Assembly: GCA_014729145.1 (NCBI GenBank)
Contig: WJKL01000051.1
Span: forward strand, 1-15,467
Length of the DNA stretch: 15,467 nt
Direction: 5' to 3'
DNA from: Candidatus Woesearchaeota archaeon
GTDB taxonomy: Archaea > Nanobdellota > Nanobdellia > Woesearchaeales > WJKL01
Below, piece after piece: positions 1 through 7,453 of the stretch (positions within the stretch are counted from its first letter, which is position 1; every line of letters starts with the position of its first letter). Position numbers and translations under genes: made by a program. Under the pieces are notes generated by a model. That model was not told the origin of the DNA. It did no database searches and saw nothing but the letters and a program-made list of their open reading frames with translations.

Positions 1-32
1 AAGAAAAGCACATGATATTTGTAGGAAGATGA
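1..32 (+). CDS. 3' end of a possible upstream gene (partial)
   Basis: A reading frame open from the window edge ends at the TGA at 30-32, with the last residues reading EKHMIFVGR. Its stop overlaps the ATG at 29 of the next gene in an ATGA junction, the usual sign of translational coupling. Only about ten codons are visible, so the product cannot be named, and the frame could be open by chance. Confidence 0.35.
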   Translation, partial: EKHMIFVGR

Positions 33-295
33 ATTCTGAAGAAAAAGAAGAATTTGAAAGGATCAAGAAGGATTTTTCTGATATCACAGAAGACAAAAAG
101 CTTTCTAAGGCAGAGGCAGATGATTTTATGTCAGATATAACCAAACTGATAGGAATCTATGCTTTAGACAAAGACAGCGAAATCGAAAAGCTGATAAAGA
201 AAATGCTTGATTTTGGAGACAAGAACAATCTTGCTGTACAGGGTTCAATATTGGAGTTTGAAGCAGTCAAAAAAGGAAAAATTTCTAGGAAATAA
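29..295 (+). CDS. Small helical protein of unknown function
   Basis: This 88-residue protein is highly charged (Lys, Glu, Asp) and looks mostly alpha-helical, with no signal peptide or membrane segment, so it is probably cytosolic. I do not recognise the family. The ATG overlaps the stop of a possible upstream gene, so it is probably the distal gene of an operon that begins outside the window. Its 3' end overlaps the end of the converging glycosyltransferase gene by 11 bases (285-295). A longer start is not possible within the visible sequence without reading into the upstream frame. Confidence 0.7.
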   Translation: MNSEEKEEFERIKKDFSDITEDKKLSKAEADDFMSDITKLIGIYALDKDSEIEKLIKKMLDFGDKNNLAVQGSILEFEAVKKGKISRK

Positions 296-1655
296 TCTTA
301 TAGATATAAACTTCATTCTCATCTTCAATCTTCTTAACTAACTTAAACCTTTCATCATTTTCAATCTCCTCAGTTTTAGGAAATCTATCTTTGTTTTTTT
401 GCTCTTCAAAATAAACATAATAACCTTGCTTTTTCATGTGATTCATTGTTTTGTTAAAGAATCTTTTTTTGTCAAACGGAGCCAGGACTATCTTCCTGTT
501 TGTATAATAAGCCAAGGCAGGAAATTCATGCTGTGCATAGATAACATCTTCTTTATTTGAATTGTTCATTATCCATTCTGAAGCCTTCTGTGCATTTGAA
601 TCACAAGTTCTGACATAGGGATCATATGCAAAAAATAAAGATAAAGGCAGGATTACAACTATCAACAAAATAAAAACAAGTGTTTTATTTTTAATCCTTT
701 CCAATATTCTTTTTACACCATATGCAGAGATAAGTATGACAGGAGCAAGAGCGACAATCAAAAATCTCACTTCTTTATGCATCAACTTAAAGCTTAAGTA
801 GATAAACGGCAGCAAAATCCATGACCAAAGCAGAATCTCTTCTTTATTTATCTTTTTATCCTTAAATCTAAAAAAGATCCAGGAACATACTCCGATAACG
901 CCTGTAAAACCCAAAAAGATCCACAGATTTTCCAGATAAAAATACCATGGCTGTCTTGTTGACCAGCTCACAATCAAAGAAGCAGTCTTAAAAGTATGTA
1001 AGGGATCATTAAACCGGATATATGCCCAGCTTAAATAAGGCAGTATCACTGCTAAAAAACCAGCTGCTCCAAAAATGATCTTTTTAAGGTCATACCTTTT
1101 TCTAAATAACAGAAAATCTATTCCAGCCACAGGGATCAATATAAGGTATGTAAATCTTGTCAATATTGCAGATCCGATAAAAACCCCAGCCAAACAAAAA
1201 AACCATTCATTGCCTTTATTTTCTCCTTTTTTTAAAAAAAACAAGAACAGCAGCGCAAAGAACATCGCTGTAGTATGCACTAAAAGAGTTTTTGAAAAAT
1301 ATATATGCAGAGGCCAGAATGCCAGCAAAACCGCAGCAATCAATCCTGTTTTTTGATCAAAGATCTCTTTTCCTGCAAGATAAATTAATAATACAGATAC
1401 TGAAGCCATCACAACTACAAGGACATTTCCTATCAAAGGATTGTGCCAAAAAATATAAGCTCCGGATATCATAACAGGAAGCATTGGAGGTCTAAATTCC
1501 AGTTCATTATAATTATCAGCTTTATTGCTGCTTAGAATTTCAGCATGCTGTAGATACACCAATTCATCCCAGTAATAACAGTCTGTTAAGAAAATTCTCA
1601 GTGAAAATCCTGCAATCACAAGCACAAAAAGCAGCCAGAATATCTTTTTATCCAT
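285..1655 (-). CDS. GT39/ArnT-like membrane glycosyltransferase (GT-C fold)
   Basis: This 456-residue integral membrane protein has roughly ten hydrophobic segments and resembles the PMT/ArnT (PMT_2) group, which moves a sugar from a polyprenyl-phosphate carrier to a protein or lipid on the outer face of the membrane. The first helix is followed by an acidic D30-E31 pair (YYWDELVYL), where GT-C enzymes keep their catalytic acidic residue in the first outer loop. RPPMLPV then leads into the second helix, and a segment starting at about residue 95 (KEIFDQKTGLIAAVLLAF) is typical of PMT_2. A soluble tail of about 90 residues follows the last helix. Its ATG lies inside the end of the Dpm1-GtrA gene (8-base overlap), so the two are translationally coupled; the neighbour probably makes the lipid-linked sugar this enzyme uses. 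The acceptor cannot be told from sequence. Confidence 0.85.
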   Translation of the reverse strand: MDKKIFWLLFVLVIAGFSLRIFLTDCYYWDELVYLQHAEILSSNKADNYNELEFRPPMLPVMISGAYIFWHNPLIGNVLVVVMASVSVLLIYLAGKEIFDQKTGLIAAVLLAFWPLHIYFSKTLLVHTTAMFFALLFLFFLKKGENKGNEWFFCLAGVFIGSAILTRFTYLILIPVAGIDFLLFRKRYDLKKIIFGAAGFLAVILPYLSWAYIRFNDPLHTFKTASLIVSWSTRQPWYFYLENLWIFLGFTGVIGVCSWIFFRFKDKKINKEEILLWSWILLPFIYLSFKLMHKEVRFLIVALAPVILISAYGVKRILERIKNKTLVFILLIVVILPLSLFFAYDPYVRTCDSNAQKASEWIMNNSNKEDVIYAQHEFPALAYYTNRKIVLAPFDKKRFFNKTMNHMKKQGYYVYFEEQKNKDRFPKTEEIENDERFKLVKKIEDENEVYIYKIIS

Positions 1656-2721
1656 TTTCCCACACCCACCATATACTGCTTATATATGTAAAAACAGTTG
1701 CGATAATTATTCCAACCAGATTAGACAGCAAATAATGCATTCCTGCATATGTCAATCCCCATAATATTCCAAAATTGATAGCCAGCCCAAAAATTCTTGC
1801 CAGGTTAAATTTTCCAAGCTTCTTAAGCATGCTTCCTTTTTTCTTGTCTTTAAATGTCCATATATTATTAAGGAAAAAATTTGTCAATATAGAGGCCTCT
1901 ATGGAAAAAATACCTGAAAAAAGATAATACAGCCCAAAAAACTCAGTAAGCAGAAAAAGAAGACCTTCATTTACAATGATTCCGCTTCCTCCCACGATGC
2001 AGAACTTCAAGAACCTAAAATGTTCTTTTTCAGACATATACAACCTCAACAGATGCTTGAACGCAAGGATGCTTTGTTTAAGATTAAAATTACTTTCACC
2101 CTTTTTCCTTCCTCTAAATTTAAAACCTGTCTCTTCTACATCTTTATAGTCCGCTTTTGCAAGAATCTCTAGAAGGATCTTAAATCCAATCGGATTTAAT
2201 TTTACGTTTTTTAATATCTTTCTTTTAAACACAAAAAAACCAGAAGCAGGATCCTTTATCCTAAATACCTTTGGAACAAAAAGATAAGAGAGCAGCCTGT
2301 AAACTTTGGATATAAAAAGCCTTTTAAGTCCAAATCTGATCTCTGAACCTTTGACAAACCTCGATGCAATAACAATATCATTCTCTTTTAACTTATCAGC
2401 CATCTTAGGGATCATCTCAGGAGGATGCTGCAGATCCGCATCCATTATCCCGATTATATCTCCTTTTGCTTTTTCCAATGCATAAACAACAGAATTGCTC
2501 AGATCTCTGTCCCCACAGTTAACCGTTTTTACATTAAGATCCATCTCTTTTGCTTTTTCCTCTGCTTTTTCTTTTGTATTGTCTTTACTGCTGCTGTCTG
2601 CAATAATAATTTCATAATCTCCAAGCTTTTTGCTTATCTTCTTAAATATAAGAAATAATCTTTCTATATTTTCAGCTTCATTAAATGTTGGGACGATTAT
2701 AGAGATACGATCTTCAGTCAT
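1648..2721 (-). CDS. Dolichol-phosphate mannosyltransferase-like GT2 fused to GtrA domain
   Basis: This 357-residue protein has two parts. Residues 5-230 are a family 2 glycosyltransferase of the Dpm1 type: IIVPTFNEAENIERL at 8-22, the metal/nucleotide-binding DADLQHPP at 94-101, SRFVKGSE at 120-127, DPASGFFVF at 157-165 and GRKKGESNF at 204-212. Residues 237-355 are a four-helix GtrA-type membrane domain (FLKFCIVGGSG, FFLNNIWTFKD). The family moves a sugar, often mannose or glucose, from a nucleotide sugar to a polyprenyl phosphate at the cytoplasmic face; the GtrA part anchors the enzyme or may help flip the product. The start directly abuts the DUF131 stop (TAGATG), and the end overlaps the GT39-like gene. 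The exact sugar is inferred, not shown. Confidence 0.9.
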   Translation of the reverse strand: MTEDRISIIVPTFNEAENIERLFLIFKKISKKLGDYEIIIADSSSKDNTKEKAEEKAKEMDLNVKTVNCGDRDLSNSVVYALEKAKGDIIGIMDADLQHPPEMIPKMADKLKENDIVIASRFVKGSEIRFGLKRLFISKVYRLLSYLFVPKVFRIKDPASGFFVFKRKILKNVKLNPIGFKILLEILAKADYKDVEETGFKFRGRKKGESNFNLKQSILAFKHLLRLYMSEKEHFRFLKFCIVGGSGIIVNEGLLFLLTEFFGLYYLFSGIFSIEASILTNFFLNNIWTFKDKKKGSMLKKLGKFNLARIFGLAINFGILWGLTYAGMHYLLSNLVGIIIATVFTYISSIWWVWENG

Positions 2722-2952
2722 CTATCTCCACATCCATGTTATTATTCCAAAAAAGAAGACTATAGCAGTAAATATCATCATAAACCAAAAGATTCTTTTG
2801 TCATTTGCAAAACCAAAAGGAATAAAGCCAATTATCCCTCCAACCGCAACTTTGCTTTCTCCTTTCTCTGCTTCCAGCATTCCAGCAAGAAATATTATGA
2901 TTATTCCCAAAAATATAAAACCCACTCCAATCTGCACAAGATACTTAACCAT
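2722..2952 (-). CDS. DUF131 family small membrane protein
   Basis: This 76-residue protein has two membrane helices (about residues 5-23 and 54-74) around a loop containing GGIIGFIPFGFANDKR. That loop matches the Gly-rich G-P-F-G-DK pattern of the archaeal DUF131 (TIGR00304) family, which has no established function. It is the first gene of a coupled operon with the two glycosyltransferases, so a role in the same membrane pathway is possible. On the minus strand an AT-rich TATA-like element lies about 27 bases before the ATG, which implies a leaderless mRNA. Confidence 0.8.
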   Translation of the reverse strand: MVKYLVQIGVGFIFLGIIIIFLAGMLEAEKGESKVAVGGIIGFIPFGFANDKRIFWFMMIFTAIVFFFGIITWMWR

Positions 2953-2973
2953 ATATCTTATCTGTATTAAATG

Positions 2974-3004
2974 CTTTTAAATATTTCGCTAACTTTTTAT
3001 ATAA
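2974..3004. promoter_or_regulatory. Divergent promoter pair, glycosyltransferase operon / lipoprotein
   Basis: Two TATA-like elements lie back to back in a 73-base intergenic region. TATTTAAAAG (minus strand, 2983-2974) is about 27 bases from the DUF131 ATG, and TTTATATAA (plus strand, 2996-3004) is about 26 bases from the lipoprotein ATG at 3026. Archaeal transcription starts about 25 bases past the TATA centre, so both mRNAs should be leaderless or nearly so. The closeness of the two elements suggests that the promoters compete. Confidence 0.6.
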
Positions 3005-3025
3005 CTTTGTTCAAATACATCCAAT

Positions 3026-3631
3026 ATGAAATACATAATTCCATTATTAATAACACTTCTGCTGCTGACCAGCTGCAATCCAACTGGAAAGGCAGTAAGT
3101 GAAAAATGCGAATTGATAGAAAACAATGCAGACAGAGAAGACTGCTATGTGGATTTGGCATCCACCACATTAAATCAAGATTACTGTTTAGCGATAAAAG
3201 ACCCTTTAACCGCAGATTACTGCTATAAAAGGATGGCTGTCGCATCTAATGATACAGAATTATGTAAAAGATTAGAATCAACATACTGGACAGATCTATG
3301 CTATAAACACATTGCTGAGAATACATCTAATTCAACTCTCTGTCAGATGCTCAGCACCATAGATGATAGAGATGACTGTTATTATAACACTGCTTTATCA
3401 TTGACAGATTATCAGGTCTGTTTGAATATTTATGATACATCTAAATCAGACCTTTGCATAAAACATACAGCATTAAAAAAAGGAAACAGCGATATCTGTT
3501 CAAAATCTTCTTCCACAATAACAGCAGATATTTGTTATAAAAGCTTTGCAAAGAAATTCAAAAACATGCAGATCTGCAGCAATATTCAAATTTCTGCATT
3601 AAAAGAATCTTGTATTGATTATTTCAGCTGA
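3026..3631 (+). CDS. Lipoprotein with seven tandem 26-residue cysteine-pair repeats
   Basis: This 201-residue protein starts with a lipoprotein-type signal peptide whose hydrophobic stretch ends in LLTSC, so Cys17 is the likely lipidated residue. After a short linker (NPTGKAVS) the whole remainder is a repeat. Cysteines fall at 28, 40, 54, 66, 80, 92, 106, 118, 132, 144, 158, 170, 184 and 196, an unbroken 12/14 spacing that makes seven units of 26 residues with no insertion. Each full unit reads roughly C-x11-C-Y-x3-A-x9-C, with Asp/Glu before the second Cys. The periodicity suggests a helical solenoid stapled by disulfides outside the membrane. The function is unknown; an extracellular binding or scaffold protein is an inference. 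The 3' end overlaps the converging protease gene by 8 bases. Confidence 0.9.
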   Translation: MKYIIPLLITLLLLTSCNPTGKAVSEKCELIENNADREDCYVDLASTTLNQDYCLAIKDPLTADYCYKRMAVASNDTELCKRLESTYWTDLCYKHIAENTSNSTLCQMLSTIDDRDDCYYNTALSLTDYQVCLNIYDTSKSDLCIKHTALKKGNSDICSKSSSTITADICYKSFAKKFKNMQICSNIQISALKESCIDYFS

Positions 3632-4730
3632 TTTCCTGGTTTAATTTAACATACCTTATCAAAGAACCAAGACTTACTGCTCCGGCTAATTTTTTATTCT
3701 TTATCACAGGCATAACACCTATCTTTGATTTAGCCATCTTATTTAATATTTTCATCGCATTGTCATTCTCTTTTGCAGTATCTATCTTACTTGCAGGGAC
3801 CATCAAATCTTTTACTTTCTTCCTGGACCATTCTGGCTTTGGAATACTTTTTAATTCGTTTATTGTTATAGCTCCCAGAAATTTCTTGTTTTTTGCAACT
3901 AAAGTCCCCTCTGTTCCATATTTTAAAAAATGATCTTGGAAAAGATCAGAAAGGCTTATGTCCGGCTTCACTGTTCTTACATCTTTTACCATAACTTCTT
4001 TTATCTTTACATTTGAAAGGACCTCTTTCAATATCATCTGCTCATAGCTTGCTCCTGCAATATAATAAAGAAAAAATCCAAGTATCACAAACCATAGTGT
4101 GCCCATGCCTAAAAAAATTCCTATAAATCCAAAAAAGATCATAGCTCCTGCAATGATTTTTCCTCCTTTTGAGGCAATCTTTGTTGCTTTTTTGATATCT
4201 TTGGTAATTCCCCATGCAACAGACCTTAATACTCTTCCCCCGTCTAATGGATATCCTGGAGCCATGTTAAATGCAGCAAGTATAAAATTAAGCTTGTACA
4301 GATAATATGTGATGGCTTCCAGATAAACAAAACTTGATGATATATTTATTGCAAAAAACACCAATCCAAGAAACAGAGAAAGCAAAGGCCCTGCAATCGC
4401 CATCTTAAACTCTTTTTTTGGGGTCAGGTCTTCATCTCCGCCTACATGTGCAATCCCTCCAAAAAAGAAAAGGGTTATCTTGTCAACATTTATCTTGTTT
4501 TTTCTTGCAACTAAAGAATGAGAAAATTCATGAGCAAGTACAGATCCAAAAAGCAACAAAGAAGATATCAGCCCCATTGCCCAGTATACTCCTTTAGTCA
4601 AATCAGGATAATAATGAGGAAAAAAATCAGCGCTCAATCCCCATGCCAGCAATAAAAAAACCAAAAACCAGCTGTAATGCAGCTCAACATCTATACCTAA
4701 TAGCTTAAATATCTTGTAAGATTTCTTCAT
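3624..4730 (-). CDS. Site-2 protease family zinc metalloprotease (M50) with two CBS domains
   Basis: This 368-residue membrane protease has the HEFSH zinc motif at 67-71 inside a hydrophobic segment, and the second motif NMAPGYPLDGGR at 155-166, whose Asp163 should be the third zinc ligand. Residues 1-225 are the multi-helix intramembrane core. Residues from about 240 to the end form a CBS pair (VKIKEVMVKDVRTVKPD... and VKDLMVPASKID...), which in other proteins binds adenine nucleotides. The family cuts transmembrane segments of regulators or membrane proteins. The CBS module suggests that activity follows cellular energy state, although the substrate is unknown. The TTTTTAAA element in the upstream palindrome sits about 27 bases from the ATG. 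Confidence 0.93.
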   Translation of the reverse strand: MKKSYKIFKLLGIDVELHYSWFLVFLLLAWGLSADFFPHYYPDLTKGVYWAMGLISSLLLFGSVLAHEFSHSLVARKNKINVDKITLFFFGGIAHVGGDEDLTPKKEFKMAIAGPLLSLFLGLVFFAINISSSFVYLEAITYYLYKLNFILAAFNMAPGYPLDGGRVLRSVAWGITKDIKKATKIASKGGKIIAGAMIFFGFIGIFLGMGTLWFVILGFFLYYIAGASYEQMILKEVLSNVKIKEVMVKDVRTVKPDISLSDLFQDHFLKYGTEGTLVAKNKKFLGAITINELKSIPKPEWSRKKVKDLMVPASKIDTAKENDNAMKILNKMAKSKIGVMPVIKNKKLAGAVSLGSLIRYVKLNQEIS

Positions 4731-4749
4731 CTTGGATTAAATTTACTTC

Positions 4750-4771
4750 AAGGTTTAAAAACCTTTTTATA
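4750..4771. promoter_or_regulatory. Divergent promoter with a 16-base palindrome
   Basis: AAGGTTT-AA-AAACCTT at 4750-4765 is a perfect inverted repeat in the 63-base gap between the divergent protease and nuclease genes. Read on the minus strand it holds the likely TATA element of the protease gene, about 27 bases from its ATG. The plus-strand element CTTTTTATAC overlaps its right arm and lies about 26 bases before the nuclease ATG at 4794. A regulator bound here could block both promoters; that is inference. Confidence 0.5.
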
Positions 4772-4793
4772 CTCTTGTAAAATTTTTATTTTA

Positions 4794-6176
4794 ATGAAAC
4801 CGATAAGAGCCACCAACTTCTATGGATTTGTAAAATGCCCTAGAAAAGTCTATCTTTATTTCTTTGGAGACCCAACCAAAAAAATACCTTACTCTGAATT
4901 CCTTCAGCAGAAGATGAAAGAAGGAAGAGATTATGAAAGGGAAATTATCTCTAAATTCAGGTTTGCACAGCCTGAAGAAGCCCTATCTTACAAGGAAGCT
5001 GCAGAACAGACCCTGAAATTCATGAAAAATAAGGAAAAGCTTATCTACCAGCCTGTTATTATCCAGGACAACCTTATAGGAATACCTGATTTTCTTGAGA
5101 TAAAAAAAGGTAAAAGCAAACTGGGAAATTATTATTATCAGCCAATGGACATCAAGACAGGGCTTTCCGCTAAAAAGAAATATACTATGCAGCTTTGCTT
5201 CTATTGTTATCTCTTGGAAGACATACAGGGATTTTCTCCTGACAAATTCAAATTGTGGCTTGGAGACGGTTCTATAATGGAATTAAAAACACAGGACTAT
5301 TTCAACAAGTTTGCAGATATCTTCTCCAAGATAAAAGATATAGCAGGAGGAAAAAAAGAGCAGGTTCATATATGCGGAGCATGCAAAGACTGTCAGTGGA
5401 AAGACTTCTGTTTTTCAGTTGCTGAAAAGGAAGATCATCTGAGTCTGATATTCAACATTTCCAGGAACAACATAAGAAAACTGAAAGATTTCGGAGTTAA
5501 AAACTTAAAAGACGCCGCTAAGATAAACATAGATGAACTTTCTAAGGTAAAAGGTTTTGGGAAGACAAGCTTAAAAAGATGGAAACTTCAGGCCAGATCC
5601 CTTATATCTGGAAAGTCTGTAAAACTTTCCTCTTATCCATTTCCTGATGTCCAGGATATCTATTTTGATATAGAAGACACTCAGATCAAAAATAACAAGA
5701 TTGTCTATCTCTTTGGGATGGTCATTGACAAAGAATACAAATATTTCCTGGCTGAAAAGCCTTCTGAAGAAAAAAAAGCTTGGAAATCATTTCTTGATTT
5801 CTTTAAAGACAAAAAACAATTTAACCTTTATGTCTATTCAGGGCATGAAAAATCAATGCTAAAAAAGCTTTTCAAAAAATATGGGGGAGACAAAAAAATC
5901 TTTGACAGGATAATCTCTAACCTTATTGACCTGCTTTCTGTAGTAAAAAAAACAACTATATTTCCTGTCTACTCCTATTCAATAAAAGATATTGCAAAGT
6001 TTCTTGGATTTAGATGGAGTTCAAAAGATGCAAGCGGAAGCCAGTCTTTGCTTTGGTATAGTGAATGGATGGCAACAAATGATAAAAAACACCTAAATAA
6101 GATTCTTGAATACAATAAAGAAGACTGCCTTGCAGAGATAGCTGTAAAGGAACATATTGAAAATCAAAACTATTAA
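4794..6176 (+). CDS. TM0106-type RecB-family nuclease: Cas4-like domain, HhH, RNase H-fold exonuclease domain
   Basis: This 460-residue protein has three parts. Residues 1-210 are a PD-(D/E)XK nuclease domain: GIPDFLEI with Asp99, then PMDIKTG with Asp119 and Lys121. It has Cas4/AddB-like cysteines at 15 (CPRK) and 194, 197, 200 and 206, which could bind an Fe-S cluster, although five candidates exist for four ligand places. Residues about 220-262 hold a helix-hairpin-helix (VKGFGKTSLKRWK). Residues about 285-455 are an RNase H-like (YprB/RNase_H_2) domain with acidic DIEDTQ near 292 and YNKEDCLAE near 440. The order matches the TM0106 RecB-like family. It probably degrades or trims DNA in repair or recombination. 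No CRISPR or Cas gene is nearby, so it should not be called Cas4. Confidence 0.9.
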   Translation: MKPIRATNFYGFVKCPRKVYLYFFGDPTKKIPYSEFLQQKMKEGRDYEREIISKFRFAQPEEALSYKEAAEQTLKFMKNKEKLIYQPVIIQDNLIGIPDFLEIKKGKSKLGNYYYQPMDIKTGLSAKKKYTMQLCFYCYLLEDIQGFSPDKFKLWLGDGSIMELKTQDYFNKFADIFSKIKDIAGGKKEQVHICGACKDCQWKDFCFSVAEKEDHLSLIFNISRNNIRKLKDFGVKNLKDAAKINIDELSKVKGFGKTSLKRWKLQARSLISGKSVKLSSYPFPDVQDIYFDIEDTQIKNNKIVYLFGMVIDKEYKYFLAEKPSEEKKAWKSFLDFFKDKKQFNLYVYSGHEKSMLKKLFKKYGGDKKIFDRIISNLIDLLSVVKKTTIFPVYSYSIKDIAKFLGFRWSSKDASGSQSLLWYSEWMATNDKKHLNKILEYNKEDCLAEIAVKEHIENQNY

Positions 6177-6201
6177 ATACATGTTTTATTTATTCTGATA
6201 T

Positions 6202-6558
6202 ATGAAATGGACAGCTTCCAGATTAGACCGTTTAAAAAACATAACTTTGTCAATATCAATCATAGTAATTCTTTTATATTTGACCCTCTCATTGATAGAA
6301 AGCGAATCAAAGCTTGTTTCGATCATGATACTTCTTCCTGTGATAATCTTTCCTTACATTGCCTGGAAATATGAAAAACAGGCGTCAATAATTTCCTTTT
6401 TAATAGGGTCAATCACTATGATCTGGTTTGCCATAGATTTTATCTTTTTAAGGATACAGAGGCAGTACTGGCATATTCCTTTATTTTTGCTTATCGCTCC
6501 ACTTCCTGCTTTTATCATAGGCTACATATTCTGGTTTATTTATAAAAAAAGAAAATAA
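6202..6558 (+). CDS. Four-helix membrane protein of unknown function
   Basis: This 118-residue protein has four predicted membrane segments at about 13-32, 38-56, 62-84 and 92-114, a basic N terminus (KWTASRLDRLK) and a KKRK end, which places both termini in the cytoplasm by the positive-inside rule. I do not recognise a named family. A TATA-like TTAAATAC overlaps the stop codon of the nuclease gene and lies about 25 bases before the ATG, so the gene probably has its own promoter despite the 25-base gap. Confidence 0.75.
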   Translation: MKWTASRLDRLKNITLSISIIVILLYLTLSLIESESKLVSIMILLPVIIFPYIAWKYEKQASIISFLIGSITMIWFAIDFIFLRIQRQYWHIPLFLLIAPLPAFIIGYIFWFIYKKRK

Positions 6559-6602
6559 TCAACCCAAACACTTAAAAATATTGATTAATTAATTTTTTTT
6601 AG

Positions 6603-6608
6603 GGTGAT
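6603..6608 (+). promoter_or_regulatory. Shine-Dalgarno site that decides a TTG start
   Basis: GGTGAT at 6603-6608 matches the archaeal anti-SD complement and sits 4 bases before a TTG at 6613. The GTG inside it at 6604 is in the same frame and could be mistaken for the start, but it is part of the ribosome binding site. Confidence 0.65.
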
Positions 6609-6612
6609 ATAT

Positions 6613-6906
6613 TTGCCAAAAAAAGATAAAAAACCAACTATGAAAAGTCTGAAAAAAGAGATTGTTTCTTATATGGAAAAACACAAAATTCCTTATAAGA
6701 AATCTATGACAAAAAAACAGCTGCTTAATAAGATAAAAAAACACAAAGACAGGAAAACAAGCAGATCTGAAAAGATAAAGATAAGCCAGGAAGATATTGA
6801 CAAGATGATGAAAGTAAAGCATCAAAACAGAAAAAGTATTGCCTGGTTCTGGATATTGCTGGTTATTATAGTTATAATTGTACTCATAATGGTCATTTCA
6901 AAATAA
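6613..6906 (+). CDS. Basic HeH/SAP-like protein with C-terminal membrane anchor
   Basis: Starting from TTG 6613, the protein is 97 residues. The first 75 are very basic. They include a stretch like the short helix-extended-helix motif of SAP/LEM-type domains: KSLKKEIVSYMEKHKIPY followed by KSMTKKQLLNKIKKHK. A second predicted helix carries ISQEDIDKMM. The last 25 residues are a single membrane helix (WFWILLVIIVIIVLIMVI), which makes this a tail-anchored protein with its basic part in the cytoplasm. A nucleic-acid-binding membrane tether is plausible but inferred, since the fold match is by eye. An element CTTAAAAATA lies about 30 bases before the Shine-Dalgarno. Confidence 0.7.
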   Translation: MPKKDKKPTMKSLKKEIVSYMEKHKIPYKKSMTKKQLLNKIKKHKDRKTSRSEKIKISQEDIDKMMKVKHQNRKSIAWFWILLVIIVIIVLIMVISK

Positions 6907-6931
6907 ATTTTATTTTTTTCTTTTTATTTAA
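6907..6931 (+). terminator. T-rich transcription terminator
   Basis: Immediately after the anchored-protein gene, the plus strand is a pyrimidine tract with runs of T7 and T5 and no clear hairpin. This is the typical form of archaeal intrinsic termination signals. Confidence 0.45.
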
Positions 6932-6997
6932 GGTATATGCTTTAAATAACTAACATTTATATAATTCTAGAACATATACTTATATAATGGGGGAAAA

Positions 6998-7453
6998 ATG
7001 TATTTAAATCTGACTAAAGAAGAACTTCTTAGGATGAACATAAGTGATGAATTAGGTAAGATAAAGAGGCTTTCAAAAAAGAAAAGAAAAGAGCTACAGA
7101 AAATAATAAGAAAAAAGAGAAAAGCACTGGAAGAAGAGCTTGAAAAAGTAACTGAAGAAAATGAACATTCTAAATACTGGATTAGGCAGAGCCTTGATAC
7201 TATATATCATATGAATCTGATAGATGAGGCGGTCATTTCTTACGGAAAAGAAAAATTTCCAATAAATGTTTTTTTCTATCTTAAGAAAAGACATAATTCA
7301 GATAAATTAGACGAAGGGCTGGTTGCAAGGATCAAAGGAAATGTTCCTGAAGAAAAAAAGGAAAAGATAAGAACAAAAGCAGAATCTTATTCCTCAAGAA
7401 TTACAGAGCTTTATAACAGTGGAATAGACAGCGTATTCTTTGATAAAAATTAA
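6998..7453 (+). CDS. Basic helical protein of unknown function
   Basis: This 151-residue protein has no membrane segment. Residues 20-60 are rich in Lys/Arg/Glu and likely form a long helix or coiled coil (LSKKKRKELQKIIRKKRKAL), and the C-terminal 90 residues look like a small alpha/beta domain. I do not recognise the family; the charge would suit RNA or DNA binding. TATA-like TTTATATAA (6956-6964) and a G5 run just before the ATG suggest a short leader with a weak ribosome site. The stop codon lies within a 23-base tandem duplication. Confidence 0.75.
   Translation: MYLNLTKEELLRMNISDELGKIKRLSKKKRKELQKIIRKKRKALEEELEKVTEENEHSKYWIRQSLDTIYHMNLIDEAVISYGKEKFPINVFFYLKKRHNSDKLDEGLVARIKGNVPEEKKEKIRTKAESYSSRITELYNSGIDSVFFDKN

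Noticed and set aside
2997..3245. 82-residue open frame on the minus strand
   Set aside because: It is antisense to the Cys-repeat lipoprotein, whose perfect periodicity proves the plus-strand frame.
3026..3631. Sel1/TPR-type repeat protein
   Set aside because: The period of 26 residues with paired cysteines does not match the 34-36 residue TPR/Sel1 unit or its Ala/Gly signature.
4794..6176. Cas4 of a CRISPR system
   Set aside because: The domain order (plus HhH and RNase H fold) is that of TM0106-type proteins, and neither repeats nor cas genes are present.
6604..6612. GTG start for the anchored HeH/SAP-like protein
   Set aside because: The GTG is part of the GGTGAT ribosome site; TTG at 6613 has correct spacing.
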